This document shows, one piece after another, positions 21,452 to 31,549 of a stretch of DNA of 64,000 nt. The stretch's first letter is position 1, and each line of letters starts with the position of its first letter. The notes under the pieces are model-generated. The model had not been told where the DNA came from and searched no databases. It saw only the letters and a program-made list of their open reading frames with translations. Source of the stretch: Trichodelitschia bisporula. Lineage: Eukaryota; Ascomycota; Dothideomycetes; Phaeotrichales; Phaeotrichaceae. The stretch covers positions 1,458,217-1,522,216 of the forward strand of contig ML996690.1 of NCBI GenBank assembly GCA_010356995.1. The letters are read 5' to 3'. The position numbers were made by a program, and so were the translations under genes.

Positions 21452-23128
21452 TCACGTATGAGCACCAGCGCTCCTCCCGTTGCCGGACCCTAACGCCTCG
21501 CTAAGATTCGTCCAGACGACATCATCGAACTTACTCAGCCCGAGCGCCTTGTCGTCCTCCTCGGCGGGGCCATCACCCAGCAGAGCCGGATCAATATTCG
21601 AATCCTGCAGCTCTACACCCGACCGCATCTTCGACACTTGACGGGTAATACTCTCCACGGTCTCCTCTTCTGCCGCACGAGCCTCAGCCTGCTCCGTAAG
21701 CCAGTCGAGAGATGAGAACCGCCCAGACTCAAGGCGTCCGTCGCTTGCAGGGTCGACGCCGCCGATCCAGAAGATCTCGTCGTCAAATCCCCTCAGCTCT
21801 GCAATCAGCTCCTCGACCTCCATCTTCGCCTTTCCATGCGCGGTATCAAGGTGTAAGCGAAGGTCGTACTCGCGGAAGAAGCGGTGCTCGCATTGGGGTA
21901 TCACACAGGAGATATGCCGCCCGCTTTGTTCGTACCCGACACCCGTGAGCAAGCTCGCCGCGGAAACGGTGAGGCCGGGGGCTTTGCCACGGCGCTGCTT
22001 TTTCACTGGACGTTGCTCAGCGTCTTCGTCCTCGTCGCCCTCGCGTTGAGCCCCACGTTTGGCCCATCGCACTAAACCAAGGTGCTCTGTACGGACATGG
22101 TCCTCAAGCGCAGCCTTGCCAAGGTATGACTTGAGGCAGCCGTCCGTTTCCGGATCCCATTGTAGGCCCTCCAGACGCTTGGACGTAGAGAGGTCGGTGA
22201 CGCCGCACACGAAACCCCGAACCTTGAGGTGGACGCTCGAGATATGGATCTTGAGGTTTCCATATTTGGTGAAGATGCGGTCGCAGCCTTCTTCAGGGCA
22301 GGGGAACTGAGCTACCAGGGTCGGAGTTGGCGCATACTCGGGGTGTTGGAGTTCAAGATGCCGGTTCATTTCACGCTGCGAGGTGCAAGCAGTGCGGCAA
22401 TGTGGGCAGGAAAGAGGGTGGACGGCCTCGTTGTGAGCACGCAGGTCGGAGTACCTGTAAAACTGGAAGGTAATATGAGGAGGCTTGCCAGATCCATCGT
22501 CTTGTATCGAGGTGTGAGATGCACAGATTGTGCACACATATCGTGGGCCGGAGTGGTTGCGGGCAATATGCTCGTTGAGTCTCCCCTGAGTATTGAATCC
22601 ACTACCGCAAGGGCTGCCGGTGATCGGATCGTTGTGCGGACACTCAAAAGCCTTGAGTCCATGGTGCTGGGCCGCAATATGTGCCTGGAGTGTCGAGCGT
22701 TTGCGGAATACCTCCCCGCAAGGTGGGAAGCCGGTGCACGTGAACTCATTGCGTTTGTCGTGACGTTTAATGTGCTCTTTCAGTCGCTGTGCGGTTGAAA
22801 AGCTTTTATCACACCCTTCCCTGTCGCAGAAGTAGTCACGGATGTTTTTATGGGCGCCATTGACATGACGGCTGAGGTGGTAATCCCGCTGAAAGGTCTT
22901 GCCGCAGCCGTCAAAGTGGCAAGCGAAGGGGCGCTCTCCGTTGTGCGATCTTATGTGTTCCTCAAGGCGGCATGGCCGGCTAAAAACTCTGTCACATCCA
23001 TCCTCAGTGCAGTAGTAGATGAGCGGTCGGCCACCATGCGACTCCTCCGGCGATGGATTGGGGGTGGGCAAGCCCGTGGGCGTCGGCTCCGCTTCGTTGT
23101 CAGGTTTGACTGAGTCGGGGTCTCTCAT
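21452..23128 (-). CDS. Transcription factor IIIA, C2H2 zinc fingers
   Basis: Intronless, 558 aa from the ATG at 23128 (MRDPDSVKP). TFIIIA binds the internal control region of 5S rRNA genes and recruits TFIIIC and Pol III. Residues about 40-320 hold a run of C2H2 fingers: YYCTEDGCDRVFSRP, FACHFDGCGKTFQRD, YFCDREGCDKSFST, then FTCTGFPPCGEVF and others. Later come a degenerate finger, FPCPEEGCDRIFTKYG, and a distant C-terminal finger (CVIPQCEHRFF). A basic KKQRRGK stretch lies in the linker. The end carries DSNIDPALL, a tail seen in fungal TFIIIA proteins. Finger number and spacing fit TFIIIA. Its promoter is close to a transposon insertion. Confidence 0.88.
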   Translation of the reverse strand: MRDPDSVKPDNEAEPTPTGLPTPNPSPEESHGGRPLIYYCTEDGCDRVFSRPCRLEEHIRSHNGERPFACHFDGCGKTFQRDYHLSRHVNGAHKNIRDYFCDREGCDKSFSTAQRLKEHIKRHDKRNEFTCTGFPPCGEVFRKRSTLQAHIAAQHHGLKAFECPHNDPITGSPCGSGFNTQGRLNEHIARNHSGPRYVCTICASHTSIQDDGSGKPPHITFQFYRYSDLRAHNEAVHPLSCPHCRTACTSQREMNRHLELQHPEYAPTPTLVAQFPCPEEGCDRIFTKYGNLKIHISSVHLKVRGFVCGVTDLSTSKRLEGLQWDPETDGCLKSYLGKAALEDHVRTEHLGLVRWAKRGAQREGDEDEDAEQRPVKKQRRGKAPGLTVSAASLLTGVGYEQSGRHISCVIPQCEHRFFREYDLRLHLDTAHGKAKMEVEELIAELRGFDDEIFWIGGVDPASDGRLESGRFSSLDWLTEQAEARAAEEETVESITRQVSKMRSGVELQDSNIDPALLGDGPAEEDDKALGLSKFDDVVWTNLSEALGSGNGRSAGAHT

Positions 23129-23395
23129 ACCAGACAATTAGCGAGAAGAGTCTGCGAGGAAGCGTCATAAGTACCTGTTGATTGCTTGGGAGCCGAAGAT
23201 CGTGCGCGAGACGCTCGAGGCCTGGCACTCTGCTCACTGTGGTCGCGCATCACAGCGGTGAGGCATGCAGAGGACAGTTTGTGGGACTGAGTAAATGGAT
23301 GCGGATGATTCGATTAGGCCTGAACCAAGGCAGAAATACGAGATACTAGGACTTGTGAAAGTGGTAAGCTTCGCGAAATCATTGCCAGCATGCTA

Positions 23396-24859
23396 CAGTG
23401 CACGCAAATGCTTCACCGCATTCCTCGAACTCAAAAATCAGACGCTAAGCACCATGGCTGGGCGAAATCTTGGCGGCCGCCGGCACCTCGACTAAAAAAA
23501 TGTTTGCCCCACACGAGCTGAGCGGCTGGCTTGGGTGACCCCAGTCACCGCAACAGCTCCCTGACATCATATCATCATACGCGTCTTCAAGGTCCTCAGC
23601 TCCACCGTCTTGATTAAGCTGAAGCTAATACTTGTAGCAGATGTACAGAAATACCGTCGCTCGCTGCCCCACCCCCGAAAATGACGCCGCTTCTAGCGGA
23701 AAGCACAAAAGCGCTGCTCAAAAACAAGGTGCCATCGCTGCAATCCAATTCAAGCGCGCTACCGGTGAACCTTTCATTAAAAGCGACATCTACCGATACT
23801 TTCGACTAAATCGAACCACTGGAGAGCGAATTCTACGCAAATTTGAACAACAAGAAAGCGCAAACCAGCTCCACGATCAGTCAACTCCAGAGCGTGATCC
23901 TAGGGGACGCAAACCCAAGCTTACCAAAGCAGACATAGCTCGGATGGAGGCCGTTCTTGAGCACAGCTTTGGAGAGGAACGTCTGACTTGGGAAAATCTT
24001 GGTGCTGCTGCTGGAATCAATGATGTTTCGAGCCGTACGATCAGGAACCATATGGAAGATCTTGATTACCTCAAGTGCATTGCCTGTTCAAAGACTTGGG
24101 TGTCGCATCGAATACGTCAATTGAGAGTCGATTTCGCCAGAACCATGCTCTTTTTACGTCCTAGGCCAAGCGATTGGCACTTTGTGCTCTTTTCAGACGA
24201 GGTGCATTTTGCACTTGGACCACAACGAAAACTGCGTATCATTCCCAGGCCTGGAGAACGGGAATGCGCCGATTGCACTCAAGATTTCAGCGAGCTGAAG
24301 AAGGGCGAAAAGAGGCTCCACGCATGGGTCATCATTGGAATTGATTTCAAACACATGGTGTTCTACGATGCCCCCCGGAATTCGAATGGCAAGATGACTC
24401 AGAAGGTCTATATGCAGCACTTCTTACCGGTGGCAGAAGAGGCCATACAGAAGCTTCGAAGTGAAAGAGGATATAACTATGTACTTGAAGAAGATGGCGA
24501 TGCAAGCCATGTTGGCCATGCATCGACAAAATGGAAGGAGACTCATGGGCTTCAGACGTACAGCAACCCGCTGAAGTCGCCAGATCTGGCGCCTATAGAG
24601 CACTGCTTTCAGCCTATGAGGCATTATTTCAGTTCACGGCCACAGTCGAACCACGACATGTGTAAGACGACCATTTGGGAGGCTTTTCAAAGCGTCAACT
24701 TCGCGTTAATCAATCGATGGATTGAGAGCATGCCGGCAAGGCTCCAAGAAGTTGTAGACAGACAAGGCAACATAACGGGTGGTTAGCTTCATGTACATAG
24801 CATAATTGACTGTGTTACAGTGGCCTAACTGGTTGATGAAGTTGTAGCATTTTCTACTG
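23396..24859 (+). mobile_element. Tc1/mariner-type DNA transposon (candidate bounds)
   Basis: A DNA element of about 1.46 kb, bounded by TA dinucleotides (23394-23395 and 24860-24861). The left end reads CAGTGCACGCAAATGCTTCA. The right end, read inward on the other strand, is CAGTAGAAAATGCTACA. The shared CAGT start and AAATGCT block suggest imperfect terminal inverted repeats, the usual Tc1 layout with TA target duplication. The ends were found by eye and the match is weak, so the bounds are tentative. The transposase frame inside is open. Confidence 0.45.
23641..24786 (+). CDS. Tc1/mariner-type DDE transposase, open frame
   Basis: 381 codons without interruption. The N-terminal half has a homeodomain-like HTH part (FIKSDIYRYFRLNRTTG, then RKPKLTKADIARM and SSRTIRNHM). 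The catalytic core shows the DDE pattern: first Asp in VLFSDEVHFAL, second in YVLEEDGDASHV, third acidic residue in SPDLAPIEHCF. The second motif departs from the usual QDNAPxH, but the Asp is kept. Length and layout match fungal Tc1-like transposases. It lies in the 5' flank of TFIIIA on the opposite strand. An open frame suggests recent arrival or possible host use; I cannot tell these apart. Confidence 0.88.
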   Translation: MYRNTVARCPTPENDAASSGKHKSAAQKQGAIAAIQFKRATGEPFIKSDIYRYFRLNRTTGERILRKFEQQESANQLHDQSTPERDPRGRKPKLTKADIARMEAVLEHSFGEERLTWENLGAAAGINDVSSRTIRNHMEDLDYLKCIACSKTWVSHRIRQLRVDFARTMLFLRPRPSDWHFVLFSDEVHFALGPQRKLRIIPRPGERECADCTQDFSELKKGEKRLHAWVIIGIDFKHMVFYDAPRNSNGKMTQKVYMQHFLPVAEEAIQKLRSERGYNYVLEEDGDASHVGHASTKWKETHGLQTYSNPLKSPDLAPIEHCFQPMRHYFSSRPQSNHDMCKTTIWEAFQSVNFALINRWIESMPARLQEVVDRQGNITGG

Positions 24860-25154
24860 TAGTGGAGTCAGTGTGAGGCAATCTTTCATCTTTGTGAACC
24901 CAAAGGGTCCCTAAAAAGTTTATGGCTGACGCCTCAGGAAGTTGTAGCGACCCCTCGCCAGAGCCTTTACTGAGTAAGAAGGTATAGACTATCAGCGTGC
25001 CGACTATGACTTTTATTTGGTGTGGCCTTCGTCCGCACCAGGATCGGAGCGGGAGCATATTTCTCCGTCACGGCGTGCGGTCTTGGACCCTCCAGTGATC
25101 CAAGCGTTGAGTCCACGAAAAGGCTTTTTAAACTCGGCTTCGAACCTTGGGAGA
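24860..25154. other. Intergenic, transposon to MRS6
   Basis: About 295 nt holding the MRS6 promoter. No gene seen. Confidence 0.4.
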
Positions 25155-26997
25155 ATGGAATCCCTCCACAACACTGAGTGGGATGTCCTTATTGCAGGCA
25201 CCGGATTGCCTCAGTCTCTGCTCGCTTTGTACTTACCTTTGAGTCTTCAAGACAGTAAATCGAACTAACACAGTGTCTAAGGGCCTTATCCCGCTCCGGG
25301 AAGAGAGTACTTCATGTTGACAAGAATGACTACTATGGTGGTCCCCAGGCTGTGCTCAGCACTCAGGAAGCTGAGGCCTGGGTGATGAATACGAACGGTG
25401 CGTCTTTGAAGGTTCTAAGAACTCCATCTGGTTGCTTACTTGCACAGCTGGTACGTCGCTATTCAGCGATGCTGCTCTGTCAATACCAACACCCAACCCA
25501 TCCCATGGCTCGCCGAAGCTCTCCTTCCCTCGAGCATACAGTCTTGCTCTTGCTCCGCAGCTCATATACACCCAATCAGGATTACTATCATATCTCCTGT
25601 CTTCAAAGGTGTACCGACAGCTGGAGTTCCTTGCCATGGGAAGCTGGTGGATATATTCACCCCAGGCGTTGAATCTTGAAGCGCCGTCGGGATCTCCGCC
25701 GTCACCCGGGCAGCTTATTCGGATTCCTGCGACTCGTGAGGATGTCGCCTTCTCAGACACTGGCATTGACCTGCGTTCTAAGCGCGCCGTGATGAAGGTT
25801 CTACGCTTCGTGATGGATTACGAGAACCAAGCCGAAGTGTGGCAGCCATACAGTTCAAAGCCACTGTCGGATCTTCTCACGCACTGCTTGAAGCTCCCGT
25901 CCTCGCTCCACAGTTTGTTCCTGGCTTTGACCCTCACACTCGACAAGCCCCAGAGAACCACCACATCCTATGCCTTGCCAAGAATCGCCAGGCACCTACG
26001 CTCTATGGGACGCCTTGGAGCAGGATTCAGTGCCGTCATTCCAAAGTGGGGTGGTATGTCTGAGCTTACTCAAGTCGCGTGCCGAGCAGGTGCTGTCGGC
26101 GGCGGTGTCTATGTCCTCGGCAAAGGGATCACAACCCTTTCAACAGAGGCGGAATCGACAAGCGTGCTTCTCGGAAATCACGACACTATCCGCACCAAGT
26201 GGATTGTCGGCGCTCCCGATGACCTTGGGCCTTGTACAGGTTGCCCTGTGTCAAGCAGCGTGGCTGCTGAGATTACCTCGCGCTCAATAGCCATTGTTTC
26301 ATCATCATTGGAGTCACTCTTTCCGACAACGTTCGAAGGATCCCCTAAACCTGCCGGGGCCGTGGTGGTTTTCCCTGTGGGAAGCCTTGGTCAATCTCAG
26401 CATCTTCAAGACAACCCAGTCTATCTTCTTGTCCACTCCAGCGATACTGGGGAATGCCCCGTTGGTCAAAGTACGTACCTTCCTTCCTTTATTTCTGCAT
26501 TGCCTCGCATGATGATTGATTTACGAATACTTATCTACATTGTCTGTAACTTCATTGATGACATATATCTCTGACAACCTGATGCGAACCTTTTTGCCTT
26601 GTTTGCTCATTAAGTCTGACTCAGCATATGTGCTAATAAAGACCACTTAGGTATCATCTACGGCTTTTGCTGCGGAGAATCGCAAGGGTTGCTTGAAAGT
26701 GCAATTGCGACACTTCTCACCGCTGTCAATGAGCCTTCAACACCCCATATCTTATGGTCGCTGCAGTTTAAACAGCACCATCCTACAGATTCCAATCAAG
26801 CTACAAGTCAGAATTTTGCTGAAGCGACACAAGTTCTTTCATTTCCTCCCCCCTCTTCGGACCTTGTGTTTGATGACTCGATTCTTGACTCCGTAAAATC
26901 AGTCTGGGAACGGATAACCGAGAGCGACGCGGATAGAGGAGACTTTCTCGTGTTCGGCGAACGCGGGGCTTTGGGGGAGGAGTATGATGAGGCATGA
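25155..26997 (+). CDS. MRS6: Rab escort protein (REP/Mrs6)
   Basis: Four exons (25155-25228, 25282-25397, 25448-26470, 26651-26997), 519 aa. Rab escort protein presents newly made Rab GTPases to Rab geranylgeranyltransferase. The N-terminus gives EWDVLIAGTGLPQSLLA and LHVDKNDYYGG, the GDI/REP dinucleotide-type fold. Other family blocks are YSLALAPQLIYTQSGLL, RFLRSMGRLG-like RHLRSMGRLGAG, and GGGVYVLGKGI. The last segment (IYGFCCGESQGLL) is typical of REP rather than plain RabGDI, and the length also favours REP. Intron 3 (26471-26650) is 180 nt, by far the longest in the window; the others are 53 and 50 nt. Confidence 0.93.
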
Positions 26998-27201
26998 CAA
27001 CACTGTAGCTCACATGGCGCCGGGAGCCCAGCGTTCCAGTTAATAGAAGATTTTATTCAGTTATGAGATTCTACCTTTCTCAGTGCAATCGCGGCAACCT
27101 TGTCGCTTGAACTCTCGGAACGCCAAGTCATGACTCTCATAATCTAGAGCTGATGACTCCGCCGCTCTCGTTATGTAGAGGCGGGTCACTTGCACGCAAG
27201 C

Positions 27202-27848
27202 TTATGAGTCCCGACTCTCTGCGCTGCCCTCTGCATCCGTTCCTTCCGTTTCCTTGGCCATTTCACGCGCGAACCATTCAGCCTCCTTGCTCATCTCTTC
27301 CTCGTTCCTGGGTTTCCTATCGGTATCGGGGACGACAGGAAACTTTGATCTCTGCCGCTTGGCAGCGTGGTGCATGCGCAAATGCGCACCCACATCCCCC
27401 TCCTCGCCGTCAAGCAAATCGTACAGGACATCGCCGCCCCCTTGATCCGCCAAATCGTCTTGCGAGCGGGGAATGATGTGTGCATGCACATGAGGCACCG
27501 TCTGGCCCGCGGCCACGCCGTCCTGGACGGCAACATTGAGGGCGGCGGCGCCGTATACACGCTCCAGCATTCGGCCGACGCGCTGCACGGTGGTGAAGAG
27601 GTCGGCGACCTCGGCGGGGCTCAGGTCCCGCAGGCGGGGGACGGGCCGCAAGGGACTGACAAGGACGTGGCCTGGCAGGATGGGCTTGAGATTTACGAGG
27701 GCGAAGGAGAGGGGTGTAGTGTGGAAGACCTGGACATGGCGTTAAGATAGCAATGTGGCGGGATGAAGCGGAGAGGGTGATGTACTTGGGGAGTCACGAG
27801 GAATTGACCGAAGTAGATGGTACGCGATTTGGGGATGAGGGGCGACAT
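27202..27848 (-). CDS. HNT2: Fhit/Hnt2-type HIT hydrolase
   Basis: Two exons (27848-27786 and 27729-27202) around a 56-nt intron, 196 aa. The protein should hydrolyse diadenosine polyphosphates such as Ap3A. The spliced start reads IYFGQFLVTPQVFHTTPLSF, then LVNLKPILPGHVLVSPLRPV, which is the Fhit start. The catalytic HIT triad is in VPHVHAHIIPR (HxHxH). The C-terminal part is longer and more charged than in human FHIT. It is convergent with MRS6 (about 200 nt apart). Confidence 0.92.
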
Positions 27849-28587
27849 GATGGGTAGTGGACGAAAGAATGGAGTTGAGGTTCAATACGGATGTACGGAT
27901 GTATATCTTTACTATCGCTTTGCTAGTAAATGCGTGCGGTGATGCATGCCCGTGCTAGCTGAGTGTTGGATAGCGTGACGTAACTCTCCAAGGCACAGTA
28001 CGGCACTGTGCGAAGTGCTCAAAATTACTCCGTAGACAGGACTAAAGAGTATCCGATGTCGGAGAGGGAGCCCGGAAGGCTGAATTTGTTCACCAGTCAT
28101 TAATCGCGGTGGGTGACGCACAGCAAGCGCCCCAAAGGAGTATCCTTGCTACATTTCCCCATGTCACGCAACTCAAGGTGAAGCAAAGAAAAAAAAGGCG
28201 GGGAAGAGGCTTTCGGTCGCCTTCACGTTTTCTCATGCTTCATCGATTTGCGGGGCTGTAGCCAATAATTGCCCGTTTGGCCTTTGCCGCCCCATGTGGG
28301 GCACGGGTTCTGTGACTCTTTTTTTTCTCCCCCCCAAAAACCACCGCACTCCCCGCCCCTCCAACCCCACCAAAGTCCAACCTGTACCAGTCACTCTCTA
28401 CTGTAGTCTTTACTCAGACTCCTCCTCTCGACTCCTCCTCTAGACTCCTCACGCTCCCCATCCCCCGCCCCAAGTTACCCGCTCATCCCAATTTCCCATC
28501 CCTCTCTAACGCATCAGCTTCGAATTGAAATCCCCCCTCTGAAAGCAAGACTGCCTCCAAGGCCCTAATATCAAATCCACCTTCGCC
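27849..28587. promoter_or_regulatory. HNT2-LEU4 divergent promoter region
   Basis: About 740 nt. From 28311 to 28560 the LEU4 side is strongly pyrimidine-rich (runs of T and C, and a repeated GACTCCTCCTCT near 28420-28450), usual for the leader of a highly expressed fungal gene. A TGACTC word lies at 28313-28318. Near the HNT2 start (27886-27905) the word TACGGATGTACGGATGTA occurs, part of a GTAC-word set seen in other spacers. Confidence 0.5.
28313..28318 (+). promoter_or_regulatory. TGACTC, possible Gcn4/CpcA site for LEU4
   Basis: TGACTC is the core of the Gcn4/CpcA (cross-pathway control) site. It lies 270 nt before the LEU4 ATG. A six-base word is weak evidence alone; the same word upstream of LYS9 and in the LYS1-NBP35 spacer supports it somewhat. 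Confidence 0.35.
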
Positions 28588-30579
28588 ATGCCCATGCTCA
28601 AGGATCCGTCTAAGAAATACCGGGCCTTCAAGCCTCTACAGCTTCCCAACCGGCAATGGCCCTCGCGGACCATCGACAAGCCGCCGCGGTGGCTGTCGAC
28701 GGATTTGCGTGACGGAAACCAGAGCCTCGTGGATCCCATGGTACGCAGCTGTCTGGGCATGTCGCCGGTGGCAAGGCTGTCTCCAACTCTTCTCGCAGGC
28801 TGACTATCTGCTTGCAGGACGGCGACCAAAAGTTCACCTACTTCCAAATGCTCGTCAAGCTCGGCTACAAGGAGATTGAAGTCTCATTCCCCTCCGCCTC
28901 ACAAACGGACTTCGACTTCACACGGCGCTTGGTGGAGACGCCGGGTATTGTGCCAGACGATGTGTGGTTGCAAGTCTTGTCGCCGTGCCGCAAGGAGCTA
29001 ATTGCACGCACCGTCGAGTCGCTCCGTGGCGCAAAGAAGGCCCTGCTTCACCTGTATCTCGCTACCAGCGCGTGCTTCCAGCAGGTGGTCTTCGGAATGA
29101 CGAACGAAGAGCAGATCGCGCTGGCCATTGAGTGCACGAAGTACGCCCGGTCCTTGACCAAGGACGACCCCAACCAGGCCGGTACCGAATGGGCCTACGA
29201 GTTTTCGCCCGAGACCTTCTCCGACTCCGACCCCGATTTCGTCCTACAAGTCTGCGAAGCCGTCAAGGCGGCGTGGGAGCCAACAGTCGAGAACCCCATC
29301 ATCTTCAACCTGCCAGCGACCGTCGAGATGAGCACCCCCAACGTGTACGCCGACCAGATCGAATACTTTTGCCGCAGCATCTCGGAGCGCGAAAAGATCT
29401 GCGTCTCGCTCCACCCGCACAATGATCGCGGCTGTGCCGTTGCGGCCGCTGAGCTCGCGCAGATGGCGGGCGCCGACCGGGTCGAGGGCACCCTCTTTGG
29501 CAACGGCGAGCGCACCGGCAATGTGGACCTGGTGACATTGGCGCTCAACCTGTACACTCAGGGAGTGCACCCCGGTATCGACTTCTCAGACATCAAGAGC
29601 GTCATTGATGTCGTCGAAAAGAGCAACAAAATTCCGGTGCACGCGCGTGCGCCGTACGGCGGCCAGCTCGTTGTATGCGCCTTCAGTGGCTCGCATCAGG
29701 ATGCAATCAAGAAGGGCTTCCAGATGCGGGCGCAGCAGGGCGCGACCAACGATTCGCCCTGGCGCGTGCCCTACCTGCCACTTGATCCCGCCGACATCGG
29801 CCGTACCTACGAGGCCATCATCCGGGTTAACTCCCAGAGCGGCAAGGGCGGCGTGGCGTGGATCATCCACCGCAATCTGGAGCTCGACCTTCCGCGCGGA
29901 TTGCAGGTGGCCTTCTCGAAGATCGTGCAAAAGGAAGCGGACGCCGTTGGCCGCGAGCTGTTGCCAAACGAGATCGTCAAGCTCTTCGCCGACGCCTATC
30001 ACCTGAAGCAGAACCAACGCTTCGAACTCGTCGACTACGACATCACTGCTGACAGGTCCGTTTCGCCCGCGCCGCCCGAGCCGGGCAAGACGCCATCGTC
30101 GCGCAACCTGAAGCGCATGTTCAAGGGCATCATCGCCATTGACGGTCAAGAGCACTCGATTCGCGGTGTAGGTAACGGCGCCATCTCGTCGCTCGCGAAT
30201 GCGCTCAAGACCCTTGGCATCGATCTCGACGTTGCTGACTATAAGGAGCATGCTATTGGTGAGGGACGTGACGTCAAGGCGGCCACATTCATCGAGTGCA
30301 CGGCAGCCAACTCGAGCCAGAAGGTGTGGGGTGTGGGTATCCATGAGGACGTGGTACAGGCTTCACTTATCGCGCTTCTCAGCGCGGCCAGCTCGGTATG
30401 TTCATTTTTTGCCCTTTATTCTCGTCAGGTACTGATCATTATATAAGTTCCTCTCCAGTCGTCCCAGTACACCCATTCCTTTCCGCCCCAAGCGGTCTAA
30501 CACGGCGACGCTCCCGACGCCGGAGCTGTCGCCCTTGAGACAAGTAGTAGCCCGGTTGGAAGACGAAGCAGCGAAGTAG
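28588..30579 (+). CDS. LEU4: 2-isopropylmalate synthase
   Basis: Condenses acetyl-CoA with 2-ketoisovalerate, first committed step of leucine synthesis, mitochondrial in fungi. Three exons (28588-28740, 28818-30395, 30448-30579), 620 aa. The N-terminus gives [17 protein letters not shown], then after the splice [10 protein letters not shown], the catalytic TIM barrel. [13 protein letters not shown] supplies metal-binding His residues, and [16 protein letters not shown] is the second signature. The C-terminal LeuA regulatory domain (about 450-590) should carry leucine feedback. The last exon ([15 protein letters not shown]) matches the family end; without this splice the frame would run into intron sequence. 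The first residues may serve in mitochondrial targeting. Confidence 0.95.
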
Positions 30580-31549
30580 TAGCGTTGTAGAAAAGCAAAT
30601 GGAATGTTTTCTCACAGCCTACGTGAGATCAGCCGCGCTCATCAAGCCACACGTCAAGACGCTCTTCAAGTCGTCCTTGGAGCCGTCCATCAGGCCGTTC
30701 CTTCAAGCCGCTTATCGAGCAGCTCATCAAGCCGTTCGTCAAGCCGCGCTCATTAAGCCGCACCCAGTATAATTATATTCGACGGGTCGGCTTATTCGAA
30801 AGATTCACAGAAGAAAGCCTGTAAATACGACATATTAGCCAAAAGCTCATAGCAGCTTAGCAGCTTAGCGCGGATAGTCGCGACTTCCAACCATGACGGT
30901 CGCGACTTCTAGAACTACTGCGGGTACGTAACCTTCACCAATGCACCACGCAACCCGCAACCTGCTTACGTACCTGCACCACGTTTTTACCATGCCTTCC
31001 TCTTTCTCGAACCTCGCCTTTCTGTGCCGTGGCACAAAAGTAGCTTCCACAAGTCATAAAACTCGATCGAAACCTACTGTCCCCCTCTCACCTCTCCATC
31101 CAACAGACGTCACCAACGGAACTACTACATACCAGTTCTGAGCCCATGGCTTCTCCAGATAATCAAGTCACCCGCTCGGAGAAAGCTCTCAATCCAGAAA
31201 ACACACCTGCTAAGCCAAACGAAAAGGTTTCTTCTCGCTTCAGGACGACCGTCAGGAAAGACATGGATGACACGACGTTCCGTGAGCACCCGCACAAGCT
31301 CTGCAACTATCTGCTTCCGTTCGCATATTTTGTAGCGTAGTGGGAGAAACCGAGCACACTGAGCAGCAAACACGGCTGCGAGGCCGGTGTAATGATCGGT
31401 ATCTTCGAGAAAGAACCGTCAGCTCTGGCAAGCAACCCGGAAAGCGTGAATACTCACCGTCGTCAAGATGAAAGTCTTCCGTATGGCCACACCTTCTTGC
31501 AAGGCGTGCTTGTACGAAGTTCACCTTGCTCGAGAAAAAACTTGCCTGA
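30580..31549. other. Gene-poor stretch after LEU4
   Basis: Nearly 1 kb with a minisatellite (30636-30770) and two short + strand frames from ATG (30941-31141 and 31146-31340) without recognisable content. The second may be linked to the fossil gene that follows, but I cannot show it. Confidence 0.35.
30636..30770. repeat. Degenerate 12-nt minisatellite, about 10 units
   Basis: Tandem array with a rough unit CATCAAGCCGTT. Successive units include CGTCAAGACGCT, CTTCAAGTCGTC, CATCAGGCCGTT, CATCAAGCCGTT and CGTCAAGCCGCG, most of 12 nt with a few 13-14 nt. The repeat is not in an obvious gene. A period that is a multiple of three could reflect a former coding repeat, but no host frame is visible. 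Confidence 0.7.
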
